From positions 1-64,000 of the forward strand of contig NZ_JAAOLY010000008.1 in assembly GCF_011601275.1 (NCBI RefSeq): DNA of 64,000 bases. Reading direction: 5' to 3'. Positions 9,360 through 18,935 of the stretch are shown here, piece after piece. Each line of letters begins with the position of its first letter. Position 1 is the first letter of the stretch. The translations under genes were made by a program, and so were the position numbers. Origin of the DNA: Janthinobacterium lividum. GTDB lineage: Bacteria > Pseudomonadota > Gammaproteobacteria > Burkholderiales > Burkholderiaceae_D. The notes under the pieces are model-generated. The model did no database searches, was not told the DNA's origin, and was given only the letters and a program-made list of their open reading frames with translations.

Positions 9360-10211
9360 ATGGCAAACTTCCCCCGTCGTAGAGGCAAGAACGGCACCCC
9401 CGCAGTCTCCAAAGCGTCCCGCTTCAGCAAATTCGTGCGCCAGCCGGTGACCGATGGCACTGGCAAGAAAACCTTGCGCCGCCGCGGCATCTATCTGTTG
9501 CCGAATGCCTTCACGACGGCAGCCCTGTTTTGCGGCTTCTACGCCATCGTCATGGCCATGAACCAGAAATTCGAACACGCGGCCTGGGCCATCTTCATCG
9601 CCATGATCCTCGATGGCCTCGATGGCCGCATCGCCCGCCTGACGAATACGCAGAGCGAATTCGGCGCCCAGTACGACAGCCTGTCCGACATGGTGTCGTT
9701 TGGCGCCGCGCCGGCGCTGGTGATCTACGAATGGTCGCTGCGCGGCATGGGCAAACTGGGCTGGCTGGCCGCCTTCGTGTATTGCGCCGGCGCCGCCTTG
9801 CGCCTGGCCCGCTTCAACACGAATATCGCCGTGGTCGACAAGCGCTTCTTCCAGGGCTTGCCCAGCCCGGCGGCGGCGGCCATGGTGGCCGGCTTCATCC
9901 TGCTCATGAACGACCTGGAATTTGCCGGCAACCAGCTGGCCTGGGTGTCGTGGACGATCGCCCTGTTTTCCGGCCTGACGATGGTCACCAACGTGCCGTT
10001 CTACAGCTTCAAGGATGTGAATTTCCGCAAGTCCGTGCCCTTCATCGTGGTATTCCTGCTGGCATTGTTCTTTGCGCTCATTTCCATCGATCCGCCGAAG
10101 GTGCTGTTCCCGATTTTCGTCGTGTATGGCCTGTCCGGCTACGCCGTGTTTTTCTGGCGCATGGCGAAGGGCAAGCCCGTCAGCATCATCCAGACCGACC
10201 CCGAGCATTAA
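9360..10211 (+). CDS. pssA: CDP-diacylglycerol-serine O-phosphatidyltransferase
   Basis: This 283-residue inner-membrane enzyme makes phosphatidylserine from CDP-diacylglycerol and serine, the committed step to phosphatidylethanolamine. The CDP-alcohol phosphotransferase signature is complete: DGLDGRIAR, eight residues, G, three residues, D, three residues, D (through FGAQYDSLSD). Several membrane helices follow. The basic N-terminus (MANFPRRRGKN) marks the preferred ATG at 9360; an in-frame GTG at 9297 is possible. leuA follows after 48 nt. The partner decarboxylase gene psd is not adjacent. Confidence 0.93.
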   Translation: MANFPRRRGKNGTPAVSKASRFSKFVRQPVTDGTGKKTLRRRGIYLLPNAFTTAALFCGFYAIVMAMNQKFEHAAWAIFIAMILDGLDGRIARLTNTQSEFGAQYDSLSDMVSFGAAPALVIYEWSLRGMGKLGWLAAFVYCAGAALRLARFNTNIAVVDKRFFQGLPSPAAAAMVAGFILLMNDLEFAGNQLAWVSWTIALFSGLTMVTNVPFYSFKDVNFRKSVPFIVVFLLALFFALISIDPPKVLFPIFVVYGLSGYAVFFWRMAKGKPVSIIQTDPEH

Positions 10212-10259
10212 TGCGGCGAGTCGGTAGCGTCGCCAGTCTTCAGCCAGCCAGGAGCAGCC

Positions 10260-11804
10260 ATGAACACCAGCAACCGACTCATCATTTTTGACACCACCTT
10301 GCGCGACGGCGAGCAATCGCCGGGCGCCTCCATGACGCGCGAGGAAAAGCTGCGCATCGCCAAGCAACTCGAACGCATGAAGGTCGACGTGATCGAGGCG
10401 GGCTTCGCCGCCGCCTCGCAGGGCGACTTCGAGTCGATACGGGCGATTGCCGGCGCCGTGCGCGAGTCCACCATCTGCTCGCTGTCGCGCGCCAACGACC
10501 GCGACATTGCCCGCGCCGCCGAAGCCTTGGCGCCTGCCGAGCGCAAGCGCATCCACACTTTCATCGCCACGTCGCCCCTGCACATGCAGATGAAGCTGCG
10601 CATGGCGCCCGAGCAAGTGCTGACGCAGGCGCAAAACGCCGTGCGCTTTGCGCGCCAGTTCACGGACGATATCGAATTCAGCCCCGAAGACGGCAGCCGC
10701 TCCGACGAAGATTTCCTGTGCCGCGTACTGGAGGGCGTGATCGCCGAAGGCGCCACCACCATCAATTTCCCCGACACGGTCGGCTACGCCGTGCCCGAAA
10801 TCTTCGGCGCGACCATCAAGCGCTTGCGCGAACGCATCCCGAACTCCGATAAAGCCATCTGGTCCGTCCATTGCCATAACGACCTGGGCCTGGCTGTCGC
10901 CAATTCGCTGGCCGGCGTCATGATCGGTGGCGCGCGGCAGATCGAGTGTACTGTCAATGGCCTGGGCGAGCGGGCCGGCAACACGGCGCTGGAAGAAGTG
11001 GTGATGGCGCTGCGCACGCGCGCCGCCTACTACAATCTGACGGTGGGCATTGACACGACGCAGATCGTGGCCGCGTCAAAGATGGTGTCGCAGATCACGG
11101 GCTTTGCCGTGCAGCCGAACAAGGCCGTCGTCGGCGCGAACGCCTTTGCGCATGCGTCCGGCATCCACCAGGATGGCATTTTAAAGGCGCGCGAGACGTA
11201 TGAAATCATGCGTGCCGAAGACGTGGGCTGGACGGCCAACAAGATCGTCCTGGGAAAACTGTCGGGGCGCAATGCCTTCAAGCAGCGGCTGCAGGAGCTG
11301 GGTATTTCTCTGGAATCCGAGGTGGAAGTCAACGCGGCCTTCCTGCGCTTCAAGGAATTGGCCGACCGGAAATCCGAGATTTTCGATGAAGACATCATGG
11401 CCCTCGTGAGCGAGGAGCAGCAGGCGCAGGAGAGTGAGCACTACCGTTTCATTTCTCTGATGCAGCAGTCGACGACGGGCGCCGTGCCCCATGCGCGCGT
11501 GGAGTTTCTCGTCGGCGGCGAACAGCGCAGCTGCGAAGGGCAGGGCGACGGCCCCGTCGACGCCACCGTCAACGCCATTGAAAGCGCGGCTGCCAGCGGC
11601 GCCGAGCTGGTCCTGTTCTCCGTCAATGCCATCAGCACGGGCACGCAGTCGCAGGGCGAAGTGACGATGCGATTGTCGCGCGACGGGCGCATCGTCAATG
11701 GCGTGGGCGCCGACCCGGACATCATCGTCGCGTCGGCCAAGGCGTATTTGTCTGCCTTGAACAAATTACACGCCAAGGACGAGCGTATCGACCCTCAGCC
11801 ATAA
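10260..11804 (+). CDS. leuA: 2-isopropylmalate synthase
   Basis: This 514-residue enzyme condenses acetyl-CoA with 2-oxoisovalerate, the first committed step of leucine synthesis. The N-terminal TIM barrel (about residues 1-275) holds [14 protein letters not shown] and the HCHNDLG metal and substrate motif. The C-terminal third is the LeuA allosteric dimer domain ([11 protein letters not shown] region) that binds leucine. Length is typical. AGGAG lies 9 nt upstream. It is probably co-transcribed with pssA. Confidence 0.96.
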   Translation: MNTSNRLIIFDTTLRDGEQSPGASMTREEKLRIAKQLERMKVDVIEAGFAAASQGDFESIRAIAGAVRESTICSLSRANDRDIARAAEALAPAERKRIHTFIATSPLHMQMKLRMAPEQVLTQAQNAVRFARQFTDDIEFSPEDGSRSDEDFLCRVLEGVIAEGATTINFPDTVGYAVPEIFGATIKRLRERIPNSDKAIWSVHCHNDLGLAVANSLAGVMIGGARQIECTVNGLGERAGNTALEEVVMALRTRAAYYNLTVGIDTTQIVAASKMVSQITGFAVQPNKAVVGANAFAHASGIHQDGILKARETYEIMRAEDVGWTANKIVLGKLSGRNAFKQRLQELGISLESEVEVNAAFLRFKELADRKSEIFDEDIMALVSEEQQAQESEHYRFISLMQQSTTGAVPHARVEFLVGGEQRSCEGQGDGPVDATVNAIESAAASGAELVLFSVNAISTGTQSQGEVTMRLSRDGRIVNGVGADPDIIVASAKAYLSALNKLHAKDERIDPQP

Positions 11805-11807
11805 GCC

Positions 11808-11834
11808 GGGGTCAGATCCGCCGGGTCTGACCCC
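11808..11834. repeat. REP-like imperfect palindrome after leuA
   Basis: A perfect 9-bp inverted repeat, GGGGTCAGA / TCTGACCCC, encloses a 9-nt loop and starts just after the leuA stop. The GGGTCTGACCCC type resembles dispersed intergenic palindromes I recall in beta- and gammaproteobacteria. It lacks a T run, so it is not a classical terminator. Confidence 0.5.
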
Positions 11835-11879
11835 AGAATTTGCATTTGGGGTGGTGCTAGTCTTAGTGCAAGACGCTCG

Positions 11880-12377
11880 TCACCAGAAAAACCGCCGCTC
11901 TTCCTTGTCCGGATCGGGCCCGTTCATCATCATGCGCACGATGCCGTCGTGGTCGAAGTGCACGTGCATCATGGAATCCCACACACCCGATTCCTTGTAG
12001 CGGTACGACCAGACGTAGAGCTTGGGCAGCGGCAGGTAGGATTTTTCCGTCGGGCGGCCCAAGGTGTGCAGCACGTCTTGCTGGGTCGACACGCCGACCT
12101 TGATGCGGGCAAAGCCCGGCGTGTCGAGCACTTGCTCGTAGGAAATTAACCTGTCGTCGGGGCCGAAGCGGGCCATATATGTGTACTGGCCGTACGGCCC
12201 CGTCGCGTATTCGAGTTCGGCGCCAGTGGGCAGCTGGTAGATATTGGTGGGCCGGCCCAGGCGCGCTTCCACGGCGGCGCGCGGCTCGCCCGGCTGTGGC
12301 GGCGGGACGTTCCAGCTGGCGCAGCCGGCCAGCGCGGCAAACAGCAGCGGTGTTGCTAATTTGAGCAGCTTTTTCAT
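11880..12377 (-). CDS. BamE/OmlA-like outer-membrane lipoprotein
   Basis: This 165-residue protein has a lipoprotein signal peptide and lipobox LAGC (Cys at residue 19). Two repeats resemble the BamE/SmpA fold: an EARLGRPTNIYQLPTG block and a QQDVLHTLGRPTEKSY block, each with a hydrophobic strand after the Gly-Arg-Pro turn. Length fits BamE-type lipoproteins rather than the core BamE itself. AGGAGGT precedes the start and is partly masked by a short TCCTG/CAGGA hairpin. It is divergent from rpsO. Assignment to the outer membrane and to barrel assembly is inference. Confidence 0.7.
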   Translation of the reverse strand: MKKLLKLATPLLFAALAGCASWNVPPPQPGEPRAAVEARLGRPTNIYQLPTGAELEYATGPYGQYTYMARFGPDDRLISYEQVLDTPGFARIKVGVSTQQDVLHTLGRPTEKSYLPLPKLYVWSYRYKESGVWDSMMHVHFDHDGIVRMMMNGPDPDKEERRFFW

Positions 12378-12460
12378 GTTTGACCTCCTGAAATGCAGGA
12401 AAATCCTATCATGCGCCGAGAAAAGGCCGCACGGCAGGATACAGGCGGGCGTTTTTCCGA

Positions 12461-12466
12461 TATACT
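12461..12466 (+). promoter_or_regulatory. Candidate -10 element of rpsO
   Basis: TATACT lies about 97 nt before rpsO. The -35 position 17 nt upstream reads GATACA, a weak match. Predicted leader length is about 90 nt. Confidence 0.35.
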
Positions 12467-12562
12467 TGCGCGTCTGGTTGGAAGCATAGGCCAGTATTTT
12501 AATAATCGTAGTTCACGGTGGATAGGGTTCAGACTCTGTGCACCGCATGTGAAAGGTTTATC

Positions 12563-12832
12563 ATGACAGTAGAAAACATCAACAAAGCCGCTATCATCGC
12601 GGACAACGCACGTGGTCAAAACGACACCGGCTCCCCTGAAGTGCAAGTTGCACTGCTGACAGCTCGCATCAACGAACTGAACGGCCACTTCAAAGCCCAC
12701 TCGAAAGATCACCACTCCCGCCGCGGCCTGATCATGATGGTCAACCGTCGTAAGAGCCTGTTGTCCTACCTGAAGGCTAAAGACGCTACCCGTTATCGCG
12801 ACCTGATCGCTAAACTTGGTCTGCGCAAGTAA
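12563..12832 (+). CDS. rpsO: 30S ribosomal protein S15
   Basis: This 89-residue protein is full length for S15, which binds the central domain of 16S rRNA early in 30S assembly. The conserved stretch [20 protein letters not shown] and the HHSRRGL motif are intact. The start at 12563 follows GAAAGGT and gives the usual MTVENINKA type N-terminus. An upstream in-frame start would add 15 unrelated residues. It precedes pnp, the standard order, but a terminator-like hairpin stands between them. Confidence 0.97.
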   Translation: MTVENINKAAIIADNARGQNDTGSPEVQVALLTARINELNGHFKAHSKDHHSRRGLIMMVNRRKSLLSYLKAKDATRYRDLIAKLGLRK

Positions 12833-12857
12833 TTTTTGCCGTACAAGGTTTATACAG

Positions 12858-12893
12858 AAATGCCTGCGCCAGTTCGCTGACGCGGGCATTTTG
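12858..12893 (+). terminator. Terminator-like hairpin between rpsO and pnp
   Basis: AAATGCC-t-GCG-c-CAG pairs with CTG-a-CGC-g-GGCATTT, a long stem with three internal mismatches and a TTCG loop. It ends in TTTTG. It probably reduces read-through into pnp. Confidence 0.65.
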
Positions 12894-12969
12894 TCATTTG
12901 AATTCCGGATTTTTGTCGAGAAGTACAGTATTCTCTACCGATATCATGTTTTAAAAGTAAAGTAGTAAA

Positions 12970-12990
12970 GGCGGCAACAGTGTTTCCGCC
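12970..12990 (+). promoter_or_regulatory. Quasi-palindrome in the pnp leader
   Basis: GGCGG-c-AACA-g-TGTT-t-CCGCC is a 9-bp stem with one mismatch and a one-base centre, 62 nt before pnp. In enterobacteria the pnp leader has an RNase III-cleaved stem used for autoregulation. A similar use here is inference. Confidence 0.4.
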
Positions 12991-13052
12991 GCCTGTGGTG
13001 AGGTGAACGACAGCCCCTGAAAATCTGTCGGCAATTAGAAAAGGGATACCCC

Positions 13053-15170
13053 ATGTTTAACAAAGTTACGAAAACCTTCCAGTACGGTCAACATCAAGTG
13101 ACCCTGGAAACCGGCGAAATCGCACGTCAGGCATCCGGCGCAGTGCTGGTGTCGATCGAAGATACCGTCGTTCTGGCAACGGTGGTGGCACGCAAAGATG
13201 CCAAGCCAGGCCAGGATTTCTTCCCTTTGACGGTTGATTATGTCGAGAAAACCTATGCTGCCGGTAAAATCCCGGGCGGTTTTTTCAAGCGCGAAGGCCG
13301 TCCTTCCGAAAAAGAAACACTGACATCCCGCCTGATCGACCGTCCTATCCGTCCGCTGTTCCCGGAAGGCTACCTGAATGAAGTGCAAGTCATCATTCAC
13401 GTACTGTCGGTCAACCCTGAAATCGATCCGGACATCGCCGCCATGATCGGCGCATCGGCTGCCCTGTGCGTATCGGGCGTGCCTTTCAACGGTCCTATCG
13501 GCGCCGCGCGCGTCGGTTACGCCAATGGCCAGTACATCCTGAACCCGACCGTCCAGCAACTGAAAACGTCGGAAATGGACCTGGTTGTCGCTGGTACCGA
13601 AACGGCCGTGCTGATGGTCGAATCGGAAGCGAAACAGCTGTCCGAAGAAATCATGCTGGGCGCTGTGGTCTTTGGGCACGACCAGATGAAAGTCGTCATC
13701 GACGCGATTCACGACCTGGTGCGTGACGGCGGCAAGCCGGAAGTGGAATGGGCGCCTGCGCCGAAAAACGAAGCACTGATCGCCCGCGTTGCGCATTTCG
13801 CCAACGCCAAGATCAATGACGCGTATCAAACCAAGGACAAGCAAGAGCGTACGGCCAAGCTGAAAGCGGCGACGTCGGAAGTGATCGCCGACCTGTCGGC
13901 TGAAGCGGCTGCTGCTGGCGGCGCGGCTATCGACAGCGCAGAAGTGAACAACATCCTGTTCGACATCGAAGCGAAAATCGTGCGTACGCAAATCCTGGAC
14001 GGCGAGCCACGCATCGACGGCCGCGATACGCGCACCGTGCGTCCGATCTCGATCCGCACCAGCGTGCTGCCACGCACCCACGGTTCGGCCCTGTTCACGC
14101 GCGGCGAAACGCAAGCGCTGGTCGTGGCAACTTTGGGCACCGCCCGCGACAGCCAGAAGATCGATGCGCTGATGGGCGAGTTCACCGATTCGTTCATGCT
14201 GCATTACAACATGCCTCCGTTCGCCACCGGCGAAACGGGCCGTGTCGGTACGCCGAAACGCCGCGAAATCGGCCACGGCCGCCTGGCCAAGCGCGCGCTG
14301 ATCGCAGCCCTGCCAGCAGCTGAAGAGTTCAGCTACTCGGTGCGTCTGGTATCGGAAATCACGGAATCGAACGGTTCCTCGTCGATGGCTTCCGTCTGCG
14401 GCGGCTGCCTGGCGCTGATGGATGCCGGCGTGCCGATGAAAGAACACGTGGCAGGTATCGCCATGGGCCTGATCAAGGAAGGCGGCAAGTTTGCCGTGCT
14501 GTCCGACATCCTGGGCGACGAAGATCACCTGGGCGACATGGACTTCAAGGTAGCCGGTACCCGCAACGGTATCACGGCGCTGCAGATGGACATCAAGATC
14601 ATGGGCATCACCAAGGAAATCATGCAAGTGGCACTGGCGCAAGCCAAGGAAGGCCGCGAGCACATCCTGGGCGAGATGCAAAAAGCCATGCCGCACGTCA
14701 AAACCGAACTGTCCGATTTCGCACCGCGTCTGATCACCATCAAGATCAACCCGGAAAAAATCCGTGACGTGATCGGCAAGGGCGGCGCCGTGATTCGCGC
14801 GTTGACCGAAGAGACGGGCACCCAGATCGACATCAGCGACGAAGGCGTGGTCACCATCGCTTCCGTTGACGCTGCTGCCGGCCAGGAAGCCAAGCGCCGC
14901 ATCGAAGAACTGACCGCTTCCGTCGAAGTGGGCAAGACCTACGAAGGCACCGTGCTGAAACTGCTGGACTTCGGCGCCATCGTGCAGGTCATGCCAGGCA
15001 AAGACGGCTTGCTGCACATCTCGCAGATCGCCAACGAGCGCGTCAACGCCGTGGCCGACTATCTGAAAGAAGGCCAGCTGGTGCGTGTAAAAGTTCTGGA
15101 AACGGACGACCGCGGCCGTTTGAAACTGTCGATGAAAGCTGCTGAAGGCAACGAAGCGCCAGCCGCTTAA
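13053..15170 (+). CDS. pnp: Polyribonucleotide nucleotidyltransferase (PNPase)
   Basis: This 705-residue trimeric exoribonuclease degrades RNA 3' to 5' by phosphorolysis and can add tails. Domains in order: RNase PH-like 1 (about 10-215), an all-helical linker, RNase PH-like 2 with the FFRREGRP-like ([12 protein letters not shown]) and [19 protein letters not shown] motifs, KH ([17 protein letters not shown], about 565-610) and S1 (about 620-690). Length is normal. The strong terminator after the stop closes the unit. It is commonly a partner of RNase E in the degradosome. Confidence 0.97.
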   Translation: MFNKVTKTFQYGQHQVTLETGEIARQASGAVLVSIEDTVVLATVVARKDAKPGQDFFPLTVDYVEKTYAAGKIPGGFFKREGRPSEKETLTSRLIDRPIRPLFPEGYLNEVQVIIHVLSVNPEIDPDIAAMIGASAALCVSGVPFNGPIGAARVGYANGQYILNPTVQQLKTSEMDLVVAGTETAVLMVESEAKQLSEEIMLGAVVFGHDQMKVVIDAIHDLVRDGGKPEVEWAPAPKNEALIARVAHFANAKINDAYQTKDKQERTAKLKAATSEVIADLSAEAAAAGGAAIDSAEVNNILFDIEAKIVRTQILDGEPRIDGRDTRTVRPISIRTSVLPRTHGSALFTRGETQALVVATLGTARDSQKIDALMGEFTDSFMLHYNMPPFATGETGRVGTPKRREIGHGRLAKRALIAALPAAEEFSYSVRLVSEITESNGSSSMASVCGGCLALMDAGVPMKEHVAGIAMGLIKEGGKFAVLSDILGDEDHLGDMDFKVAGTRNGITALQMDIKIMGITKEIMQVALAQAKEGREHILGEMQKAMPHVKTELSDFAPRLITIKINPEKIRDVIGKGGAVIRALTEETGTQIDISDEGVVTIASVDAAAGQEAKRRIEELTASVEVGKTYEGTVLKLLDFGAIVQVMPGKDGLLHISQIANERVNAVADYLKEGQLVRVKVLETDDRGRLKLSMKAAEGNEAPAA

Positions 15171-15212
15171 TTTCCTTCAGGTTCGCCTGAATGCGGCCTC
15201 GGCCGCATGATC

Positions 15213-15248
15213 AAAACCGCCAGCGCGCAAGCCCTGGCGGTTTTTTTT
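15213..15248 (+). terminator. Rho-independent terminator of pnp
   Basis: AAAACCGCCAG / CTGGCGGTTTT is a perfect 11-bp stem with a 10-nt loop and an eight-T run. A second small palindrome ATGCGGCC-TC-GGCCGCAT (15191-15208) precedes it. Confidence 0.92.
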
Positions 15249-15384
15249 GCGCCGCGTTTGCGTTGCGTCGAAAGTGTGTGCCGACGTGTGCGCCGGCCTT
15301 GATCCAGCGCGTATCGGCCGCTGCCGCGCCTTGTAGATTCGAAAAGGGATCTTCCCCTGAACAAGTCTTCCAAGGAGATGCAGC

Positions 15385-16077
15385 ATGCGCACATTCCGCG
15401 GGCTGGCCGCCGCCTTTTTGCTTGTCGTCGCACCGGCGTGGGCGCAGCTGGACAACGCGCCCACGCCGGTGCCGCTACCCATCCCCATCGCCGCCGCGTC
15501 CGCGGCCATGCCGGCGCAAGACCTCGACGCCTTGCGCGCCGTGCATGCGCGCGAAATCAATGACCTCAGCACTTTCAAGACGGCGGGCTTGCAGCGCGCA
15601 GCCATCGATCCCTATCTCGATAGTGGGCCAGGACAGCAATTCCTGCGCGAACTGCGCGCCGCCGATCCCGCTGCCCCGGCCGAGACGATTTATGCGCGGG
15701 CGGTAGAGCAGCTCGCTTCCGGCAGCACCTTGCCCGATTTGCAAGCCATGTCGGCCGGGCTGGTCAAAATCGTGCCGCATGGCCAGAACGTGTCGCCGTA
15801 CTCGCCATATTTCACCACCAGCGCGCAATTGCAGCTGGCATCCAGCCGCTGCGCCACCCTGGCAGACTGTTTCGGTTTGCCCTTGAAGAGCGAGGCGCCG
15901 CTGTATGATGTGTATCAGATCATGCCCAAGGGCGCCGTCAACGTGTTCGTCAGCCAGGTGGCGCCGACGGAAGAGCTGGGCGGGCTGGTGCGGCGCAAGG
16001 GCGGGGCGCAACAATATCTATTACCCAATCGCAGCCTGTGGTCGGCCCCCGTGCTGATCGGCACGATCAAGAATTGA
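15385..16077 (+). CDS. Secreted protein of unknown function
   Basis: This 230-residue protein has a clear signal peptide (MRTFRGLAAAFLLVVAPAWA, cleavage near residue 20). A Pro/Ala-rich stretch and a helical region with DLQAMSAGLVKIVPHG follow. Two Cys residues in SSRCATLADCFG could form a disulfide. I do not recognise a family. It is followed after 6 nt by a 99-residue gene, so the two probably form an operon. It lies at the start of the accessory stretch between pnp and the quinone oxidoreductase. The protein is likely periplasmic. Confidence 0.65.
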   Translation: MRTFRGLAAAFLLVVAPAWAQLDNAPTPVPLPIPIAAASAAMPAQDLDALRAVHAREINDLSTFKTAGLQRAAIDPYLDSGPGQQFLRELRAADPAAPAETIYARAVEQLASGSTLPDLQAMSAGLVKIVPHGQNVSPYSPYFTTSAQLQLASSRCATLADCFGLPLKSEAPLYDVYQIMPKGAVNVFVSQVAPTEELGGLVRRKGGAQQYLLPNRSLWSAPVLIGTIKN

Positions 16078-16083
16078 GGAGCG

Positions 16084-16383
16084 ATGATGGATCAACAGAG
16101 CTTGCAAGCCCGTGCCGCCGAACTGGAACAAGTGCTGACCCGTCTGGCGCCCGCCGACGGGGAGGTGGCCGACCTCCGCAGCGCGCTCGAGCCGCTGCTG
16201 GCCCTGGCGGGCAGTGGGGGCTTGACCGCACCGCTGCCGTGGGGCGATATTCCTGGCGGGCGCTACTTTAATGAAGGCGGTCTGCGCCGCTATCCCGAGC
16301 TGGAGCAGGCATTTGCCCGCTTCCGCATCGAAGCGACGGGCGGCGACTCGCCGGCCCTGCGCAAGCTGCGCGGCGAGATATGA
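16084..16383 (+). CDS. Small soluble protein of unknown function
   Basis: This 99-residue protein has an N-terminal coiled-coil-like helix (QQSLQARAAELEQVLTRL), a Gly-rich turn and an aromatic segment WGDIPGGRYFNEGGLRRYPE. No signal peptide is seen. AGGAG overlaps the stop codon of the preceding gene; spacing slightly favours the second ATG at 16087. Pairing with a secreted partner might suggest a cytoplasmic partner such as an immunity or chaperone protein, but nothing in the sequence proves that. Confidence 0.6.
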   Translation: MMDQQSLQARAAELEQVLTRLAPADGEVADLRSALEPLLALAGSGGLTAPLPWGDIPGGRYFNEGGLRRYPELEQAFARFRIEATGGDSPALRKLRGEI

Positions 16384-16460
16384 TTAATATATGGTATCAA
16401 TTGTTGTTTATGGGTAATTGACTGTCGGTATTGCTTGACGACAAAATCTTATTCCCCGAC

Positions 16461-16507
16461 CATGGTGCATCCCTCCCGATTTCCTCTTTTTTATTGGATG
16501 CACCATG
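16461..16507 (+). promoter_or_regulatory. Inverted repeat burying the chemoreceptor start codon
   Basis: CATGGTGCATCC (16461-16472) and GGATGCACCATG (16496-16507) form a perfect 12-bp stem with a 23-nt loop rich in pyrimidines. The right arm contains both the GGA ribosome-binding element and the ATG of the chemoreceptor. As mRNA it would block translation initiation unless opened; as DNA it could be an operator. Confidence 0.6.
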
Positions 16508-18451
16508 TTGTCCTCCCTTAAGGCGCGGCTGATCGCCATCGCCGTTTCCATCGTCGTGCTGGCCATGCTGGCCGTCGCCATCGCCAATTTCTTCACGACG
16601 CGGTCCAGCACCCTGGCCGCGCTCGACACGCAGATGCTGCAGTTGTCGCACAGCCACGCGCAGGCCATCGCCGAATGGCTGCGTTCCAAGCAAGCCGTCG
16701 TGGGCTCGCTCAAGCAGGGCGCCACGGCGGCCGATCCGCTGCCGGCCCTCAAGGCGGCCGAGCAGGCGGGCACCTTCGACATGGCGTATATCGGCTTTGC
16801 CGACAAGCACGCCGTCTTTTCGCAGGAGCGCAAGCGCGCCGCCGACTACGATCCCACGGCGCGGCCCTGGTACAAGCTGGCGTCCGAAGTGGGCGGCCCC
16901 ATCATCACGGCACCGTATATCGGCGCCAGCACGGGCAAGCTGGTGGTGACGTTTGCCGAGCCGCTGGGCGGCAAGGGCAGCGTGACGGGCGTGATGGCGG
17001 CCGACGTGATGATGGATGCGGTGGTGCAAAACGTCGCCTCGATCAAGCCGACCGCATCGAGCTACGCCTTCCTCGTCGATGGCGGCGGCAAGATCATCGC
17101 CCACCCTGACGACAAGCTGACCCTGAAACCGCTGGCCGAACTGGACCCCGGCCTGAGCGCGCAGGCGCTGGCCGATATCGAAAAGAGCGGCGATGGTGCC
17201 GCCATTCGCCTCGGCGACCGTAACGGCATCTTGCATGTAAGCAAAGTACCGGGCAGCGACTGGTTGCTGGCGACCGTGCTCGACCGGGCGGAAGCGACGC
17301 AAGCATTGAGCTCCATGCTGCGCGCCTCGGCCTTGACGGCCTTGCTGGTGCTGGCCCTGGCCGCCACGGTATTGAGCGTGCTGGTGGCGCGCGCCTTGCG
17401 CCGCCTGGGTCTGGTGCGCGATGCGATGGAAGCGATCGCCACGGGCGACGGCGACCTGACCAGCCGCCTCGACGCGGAAGGAACGGACGAGCTGGCGCAG
17501 ATCGCCAAGGCATTCAACTTGTTCGTCGAAAAGATCGCCACCGTGCTGGTGCAGATCCGCAGCATCAGCACGCTGGTGCGCAGCGAATCGGCCGATATTG
17601 CCGCCGGTAATGCCGACCTGTCTTCGCGCACGGAAGCGCAGGCGGGCGCGCTGGAAGAAACAGCCAGCTCGATGGATGAGCTGACGTCGACCGTCAAGCA
17701 GAATGCGGAAAACGCACATGCAGCCAATGAGCTGGCCGTGTCCGCCTCGGAAGTGGCGGCCAAGGGCGGCCGCGTGGTGCAGCAAGTGGTGGGCACCATG
17801 GCCGGCATCCAGGAAAGCTCGCGCAAGATCGTCGACATCATCGGCGTGATCGATGGCATCGCTTTCCAGACGAATATCCTGGCCTTGAACGCGGCCGTCG
17901 AGGCGGCGCGCGCGGGCGAGCAGGGCAGGGGCTTTGCCGTGGTGGCGTCGGAAGTGCGCAATCTGGCGCAACGCTCCGCCGGTGCGGCGAAGGAAATCAA
18001 GGAATTGATCGGCGACTCGGTCGAGAAGGTCGATGCGGGCGGCCGCCTCGTCAATGAAGCAGGCCAGACCATGGACCAGGTGGTGGCGTCGGTACAGCAA
18101 TTGACGACCATCATGAGCGAGATCACGGTGGCCAGCCGCGAACAGAGCGCCGGCATCGGCGAGATCAATACGGCCGTCACGCACATGGATACCATGACGC
18201 AGCAAAACGCGGCCCTCGTCGAGCAGGCGGCCGCTGCCGCGGAAAGCTTGCAGGAGCAGGCCGTGGACCTGGCGCAAGCCGTCGGCATGTTCCGCCTGGG
18301 CGATGCCGGTCCTGCCGCGGCACACGCACCCGTGACGCGCCTCAAGGCCAAGCCAGCCTCTCTTGCACAGCGTGCGCCAGCCCGCGCGCTGTCGCCGAGC
18401 AAGCCCGTCAAGGCGGCCAAGTCCGGCGCCGACGAGTGGGAAGAGTTTTAA
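16505..18451 (+). CDS. Methyl-accepting chemotaxis protein with dCache sensor
   Basis: This 648-residue chemoreceptor has TM1 (about 8-29), a periplasmic dCache sensor (about 35-270), TM2 (275-297), HAMP (297-350) and a signalling domain. The hairpin tip is conserved ([20 protein letters not shown]), as are flanking methylation helices. The sensor holds Tyr115, Arg120, Trp122, Tyr123, Tyr138 and Asp167, the spacing of the amino-acid-binding dCache motif. The protein ends in EWEEF, like the CheR-docking pentapeptide of Tar and Tsr. The ligand class, an amino acid, is a prediction. No other chemotaxis gene is nearby. Confidence 0.93.
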   Translation: MLSSLKARLIAIAVSIVVLAMLAVAIANFFTTRSSTLAALDTQMLQLSHSHAQAIAEWLRSKQAVVGSLKQGATAADPLPALKAAEQAGTFDMAYIGFADKHAVFSQERKRAADYDPTARPWYKLASEVGGPIITAPYIGASTGKLVVTFAEPLGGKGSVTGVMAADVMMDAVVQNVASIKPTASSYAFLVDGGGKIIAHPDDKLTLKPLAELDPGLSAQALADIEKSGDGAAIRLGDRNGILHVSKVPGSDWLLATVLDRAEATQALSSMLRASALTALLVLALAATVLSVLVARALRRLGLVRDAMEAIATGDGDLTSRLDAEGTDELAQIAKAFNLFVEKIATVLVQIRSISTLVRSESADIAAGNADLSSRTEAQAGALEETASSMDELTSTVKQNAENAHAANELAVSASEVAAKGGRVVQQVVGTMAGIQESSRKIVDIIGVIDGIAFQTNILALNAAVEAARAGEQGRGFAVVASEVRNLAQRSAGAAKEIKELIGDSVEKVDAGGRLVNEAGQTMDQVVASVQQLTTIMSEITVASREQSAGIGEINTAVTHMDTMTQQNAALVEQAAAAAESLQEQAVDLAQAVGMFRLGDAGPAAAHAPVTRLKAKPASLAQRAPARALSPSKPVKAAKSGADEWEEF

Positions 18452-18604
18452 GGAGGCGCGTAGCGATCTGCACGTTCATCCGCGTTTTTGTCAGGCCAGC
18501 CTGCCAAAAATGCAGTTCGTCGCAATCGGCGTGCCTGCCGGGGGCGGTATGGCTATAGTGACACCATACCGCAAGCCCACTGCCAGACACCCGAGGAGAA
18601 CAAC

Positions 18605-18814
18605 ATGAACGTCGCTAAAAACATGGAAGTCATTGCCGTTGCCGCCGCCATCCTGTTTGGCGTCAGCTGCTACGCCATCGCCCCGGCCGCTCCGGCCCTG
18701 CAAGTGGCCAGTTCCACGACCACCCTGGCCGCGCCAGTGGACAAGGCTGCCATGCAAGTGGTGGTCGTCAAGGCCAAGCGCCTGAGCACCGCCGAAAAAG
18801 CCCGTTTCGCCTGA
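18605..18814 (+). CDS. Tiny exported protein, unknown function
   Basis: This 69-residue protein has a hydrophobic N-terminal signal or anchor (VIAVAAAILFGVSCYAIA, about residues 9-26). A short Ala/Thr/Lys-rich tail ends in KRLSTAEKARFA. GAGGAG lies at the right distance before 18605; an open frame further upstream has no such site. Small proteins of this shape are common and unnamed in Oxalobacteraceae; I recognise no family. The Cys in GVSC is not in a clear lipobox. Confidence 0.6.
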   Translation: MNVAKNMEVIAVAAAILFGVSCYAIAPAAPALQVASSTTTLAAPVDKAAMQVVVVKAKRLSTAEKARFA

Positions 18815-18935
18815 TTGATTGTCAGCCCGATTGTCAGCCGTTTTCGGCGCTGCTACAGTGTTGGTCAATGGCAATGCGCGCAAGCCCCACGAGGGTGCCG
18901 CGACACATAAAAACAAGATACCGAGGATGCACTAC

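Noticed and set aside
13035..15017. Minus-strand open frame of 660 codons opposite pnp
   Set aside because: Shadow of pnp, which is intact along its full length.
16462..16521. Upstream ORF of 19 codons overlapping the chemoreceptor start
   Set aside because: No ribosome-binding site precedes it, so it is mentioned only as part of the hairpin finding.
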